Below are positions 61,888 to 64,000 of a stretch of 64,000 bases of DNA, piece after piece (position 1 is the first letter of the stretch; every line of letters begins with the position of its first letter). A program made the position numbers and the translations under genes. The notes under the pieces are model-generated. The model did no database searches and was not told the origin of the DNA. It saw only the letters and a program-made list of their open reading frames with translations. The DNA lies in NCBI RefSeq assembly GCF_014202995.1, contig NZ_JACHIA010000007.1, positions 168,002 to 232,001 on the forward strand. The letters are read 5' to 3'. Source of the stretch: Longimicrobium terrae (GTDB taxonomy: Bacteria; Gemmatimonadota; Gemmatimonadetes; Longimicrobiales; Longimicrobiaceae).

Positions 61888-62295
61888 GCGGAGTTCGCGG
61901 GCGGCCCCCACCCGGGCCGGCACCACCGGCCCACCCTCCCCCAAAAAAGACTGGGGGAGGGTTGGGGGAAGAGGAACGGTTCAGTGCGGGAGGCGGAAAT
62001 TAGCACCGCGGACAGTATCCTGAGCGAATGAATCCGCCGCTCCAGAAGCGGGAACCCCCGACACGTTGCCCACAGGCGCCGTTCGGGGCTTCAACTGCAT
62101 CAGGAACACACACCGCGTCGGCCGCAGTCCGCGCAGGCGGACTTCGTGTTCTTCGAGGCGCGGTTTCAACCGCCGGACGCAGGCCCGCGAACGCGCCCCG
62201 AATCCATTCCCCCACCGAACTGGGGTGTGCTCCCTCTCCCACATCCGTTCGTGGGAGAGGGTCGTCGTGCGCAGCACGCGGGGTGAGGGCCACAC
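61888..62295. repeat. Composite repeat module, inverted copy
   Basis: Elements D (61888-61963), E (62022-62100) and C (62221-62295), each the reverse complement of those at 53.50-54.04 kb, in mirror order. Elements C and D match almost perfectly; the spacer between D and E is diverged but still alignable by eye. No gene is recognised between 61865 and 62443. Confidence 0.88.
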
Positions 62296-62364
62296 CGTCC
62301 GGACGCACGAATGGCTGGTCACACAGACAGTCAACCCGATCATCCTCATCCCGCCGCCGCACAG

Positions 62365-62401
62365 AAAGGCCCCGGACGCCAATGCGGCGTCCGGGGCCTT
62401 T
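62365..62401 (-). terminator. Hairpin terminator after the HNH gene
   Basis: AAAGGCCCCGGACGCC and GGCGTCCGGGGCCTTT form a perfect 16-bp stem, 43 bases past the stop of the minus-strand HNH gene. Confidence 0.82.
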
Positions 62402-62443
62402 CCGTCCATCAGGTGAAAAGATCAATCGTGGTGCCGGTCGCGA

Positions 62444-63262
62444 TCAGGCGGCGCCACGGCGGGATGATCGCCCGCCGCGCTGATCCACGCGCAACCGGCG
62501 GCGGCGTCCGCGCCGCTGCTTCCATCCATCCAGCGACACGACCTTGTCATCATCCGCCTCGCCCACGGACTGCATGTGATCGCCGTCTTCAGCGCGGTGC
62601 GAGCGGCGGCGTTCGCGCTCCAGTTCTTCCAGCACGCGCTCGGCCGGTGCCTCCCACACCAGCGCCAGCATGCCGATGAGCGCCGCCATCCCCCGCGTGA
62701 TGGTGGCGCCGTTCAGCCCGCCGCTCCCCTGCAGCGTCGCGGGAAGCAGGCAGCTGGGCGCCTCGGGACAGGTGCGGTCGCGCGTCCTTTCCAGCCGCAC
62801 CGCCGCCGCCGTGACAATGCGGCGCGCGGCGTACCTCCGCCGGTGCAGCCGCCGGCCGGCGCACAGCCGGTCCAGCTGCGTGCGCCACGGCTGGTCGCCC
62901 GCGGAGCTTTCCGCCAGCAGCCACACGGCGGCGTAGACCTCCGCGAACACGCGGATGTCAATCTGGCGGGCGGTTGGTTGATCGAGAGTGGAGAGGTATT
63001 CCAGAAACGCCAGGATGCGCCCGGGACGGGCGAGGAGAAAGAGAACGACTTCCTGGCAGCCCCGCCGCTGGTTGCAGTCGGCGCAGGCGGGAACGATGAT
63101 GCGGGCGTCCCGCCTTCGTCCCCCGCGCGCCTGGGGGATCACGTGTTCCCGGGTGAGGGGGCGGTCCGGGGCCGCGGGGGCCCGGCAGTACACACATCTT
63201 CCGTTCCTGATGCGGTGCTCCAGCTCGCGCTGAAGCGCTCCGCCCGATCCGTTTCCTCGCAC
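62444..63262 (-). CDS. HNH endonuclease domain protein
   Basis: 272 residues. The N-terminal nuclease domain has CVYCRAP and CADC zinc pairs with LTREHVIPQARGG (His-His) and IIVPACADCNQRRG (Asn), a complete HNH pattern, so it may cut DNA. The remaining about 200 residues are helical (VFAEVYAAVWLLAESSA, RRRYAARRIVTAAAVRLERTRD, GMAALIGMLALVWEAPAERVLEELERERRRSHR) and unrecognised. The tail is Arg-rich and may bind DNA. The start is a GTG at 63262. No methylase or phage gene is adjacent, so its role (defence, homing or recombination) is open. Confidence 0.85.
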   Translation of the reverse strand: MRGNGSGGALQRELEHRIRNGRCVYCRAPAAPDRPLTREHVIPQARGGRRRDARIIVPACADCNQRRGCQEVVLFLLARPGRILAFLEYLSTLDQPTARQIDIRVFAEVYAAVWLLAESSAGDQPWRTQLDRLCAGRRLHRRRYAARRIVTAAAVRLERTRDRTCPEAPSCLLPATLQGSGGLNGATITRGMAALIGMLALVWEAPAERVLEELERERRRSHRAEDGDHMQSVGEADDDKVVSLDGWKQRRGRRRRLRVDQRGGRSSRRGAA

Positions 63263-63893
63263 GTACGCTCCCGGTCACAGGAGTGCCGGCCCGCCAGGCC
63301 GGTGCGCCCGCGCGCCGCCGGCAAAGGCAGGCGCGGGTGGGGGATTCTGGTCCGCGGAAAGTGCTACTTCGGTGCCAAGAATGGGCGGTGGATGTCACAC
63401 CGGCGCGACGCGCCTGTCACCATGTACCGCACGCCGGTTCTGGATGTTTCAGCGGGGATGTCCGGGGCGGGGGGAGTGCCACGGATTGCGCAGCGGAGGG
63501 TCCGCGCGCGCCGTGCTGCACAATAGGTAGTGTGCGGGGCGGGGAAGGAAAAGGGTTTCGTTTCTGGACGATTATCGGAATTCTCGCGGGTCTCACGGTC
63601 GGCGCGGTGAGCAGGGATTCGTTGAGCGGATGAATCCGCCGCGACAACGGGGGAAGTCTCACGACAACACCGTGAGACTTCACCGCGCAACAGCAACGGC
63701 GACGTCGACGGCGAACAGCAGGGCACGCGACGATCGTGCGGTGGCTGAGATTCGTGGGGTGAGCGGGCTTGGTTGAGCGAATGGATCCGCCGCTCAGAAA
63801 GCGGAAAGCCCCGACACCGGCTGCTGGAGCATCCGGTTCGGGGCTTCAACTGCATTGCGGGCATGGACCGGCGCGTTCGGCGGAGTTGGCTCG
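63263..63893. repeat. Repeat-rich non-coding region near the window end
   Basis: Holds a third copy of element E (63774-63855) and a partial copy at about 63620-63640 next to an AAGTCTCACGACAAC/GTGAGACTT hairpin (63653-63680). No gene is recognised apart from the frame described in the next entry. Confidence 0.65.
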
Positions 63894-64000
63894 GGGGACG
63901 GTAGATGTCAAGGCCCGGGTGATTATGTGGGTCGGCACGGAAGAGTCCTGGGCTCTTCTGGTACCAGTCGAGCATCGCGTCGCGCGGCGTCTTGTGGCCG
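63364..64000 (-). pseudogene. Possible 3' end of a transposase/integrase-like gene, fused to a repeat
   Basis: The frame enters at the window edge and reads HKTPRDAMLDWYQKSPGLFRADPHNHPGLDIYRP, which resembles the C-terminus of DDE-type integrase/transposase proteins (xTPxxAMxxWY, then a Pro/His-rich end). From about 63855 down the frame is encoded by element E and other repeat DNA and stays open to 63364, giving an unnatural tail. The true gene probably ended near 63880. Only about 35 residues support the call, so it is tentative. Confidence 0.35.

Overview
The window is a high-GC bacterial chromosome segment carrying the replication-origin region. Gene content (rpmH-rnpA-yidD-yidC-mnmE, dnaA, dnaN, mnmG-parA-parB, a bactofilin), Gram-negative features (outer-membrane beta-barrel, lipoproteins, Sec signal peptides), a pinensin-type leader peptide and many short GTGCGTGAGTGC-type repeats all suggest Gemmatimonadota, most likely a Longimicrobium relative. 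That assignment is inference from style and content; no marker gene such as 16S is present. I found no rRNA, tRNA or CRISPR array.

1-5 kb: a cyanophycin cluster. The 3' part of cyanophycin synthetase is followed by a short CphA-like protein (N-domain plus a Mur-like remnant that lacks the ATP-binding loop) and a cyanophycinase whose start overlaps the previous stop. 5-9.3 kb: metallohydrolase, lipoprotein methyltransferase, TIGR04282-type glycosyltransferase, HD-GYP phosphodiesterase and a Nif3-like protein. 9.4-12.5 kb: bactofilin and M23 peptidase, then parB and parA. 12.6-21.9 kb: mnmG, an envelope-stress-like three-gene cassette plus acylphosphatase, mnmE, yidC, yidD, rnpA, rpmH. Three parS sites lie at 12.6, 14.8 and 17.7 kb, and a weaker fourth at 44.6 kb. 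22-26 kb: divergent dnaA, the likely oriC between dnaA and dnaN, and dnaN.

26-41 kb: mostly housekeeping or uncharacterised genes: a HEAT-cyclophilin fusion, a small PH-like protein, an SDR enzyme, an HD hydrolase, a DUF3616 operon, a cupin, a lower-GC two-gene module with its own promoter, an ATP-grasp/flavin monooxygenase pair, a cold-shock protein with a glycine-rich tail, a GT2 glycosyltransferase and RecQ. 41-44 kb: an orphan Cys-rich RiPP-type precursor and the ArsS radical SAM plus AhpD-like pair linked to arsenosugar synthesis. 44-53 kb: M15 and S13 peptidases, a GNAT enzyme, a small lipoprotein, and a response regulator with a multi-domain histidine kinase.

53-64 kb: gluQRS, an outer-membrane barrel, a DUF4173 membrane operon, isoprenyl transferase (uppS), a winged-helix regulator with its membrane partner, a Gly/Arg/Tyr-rich protein, an HNH nuclease and a possible transposase fragment. 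This end is rich in dispersed repeats. A composite module at 53.5-54.0 kb recurs inverted at 61.9-62.3 kb, bracketing the 54-62 kb block. Most transcription units end in strong GC hairpins. The most interesting leads are the degenerate CphA-like protein, an identical 16-bp operator-like site before the regulator operon and over the uppS start codon, the inverted composite repeats, and the orphan Cys-rich peptide.
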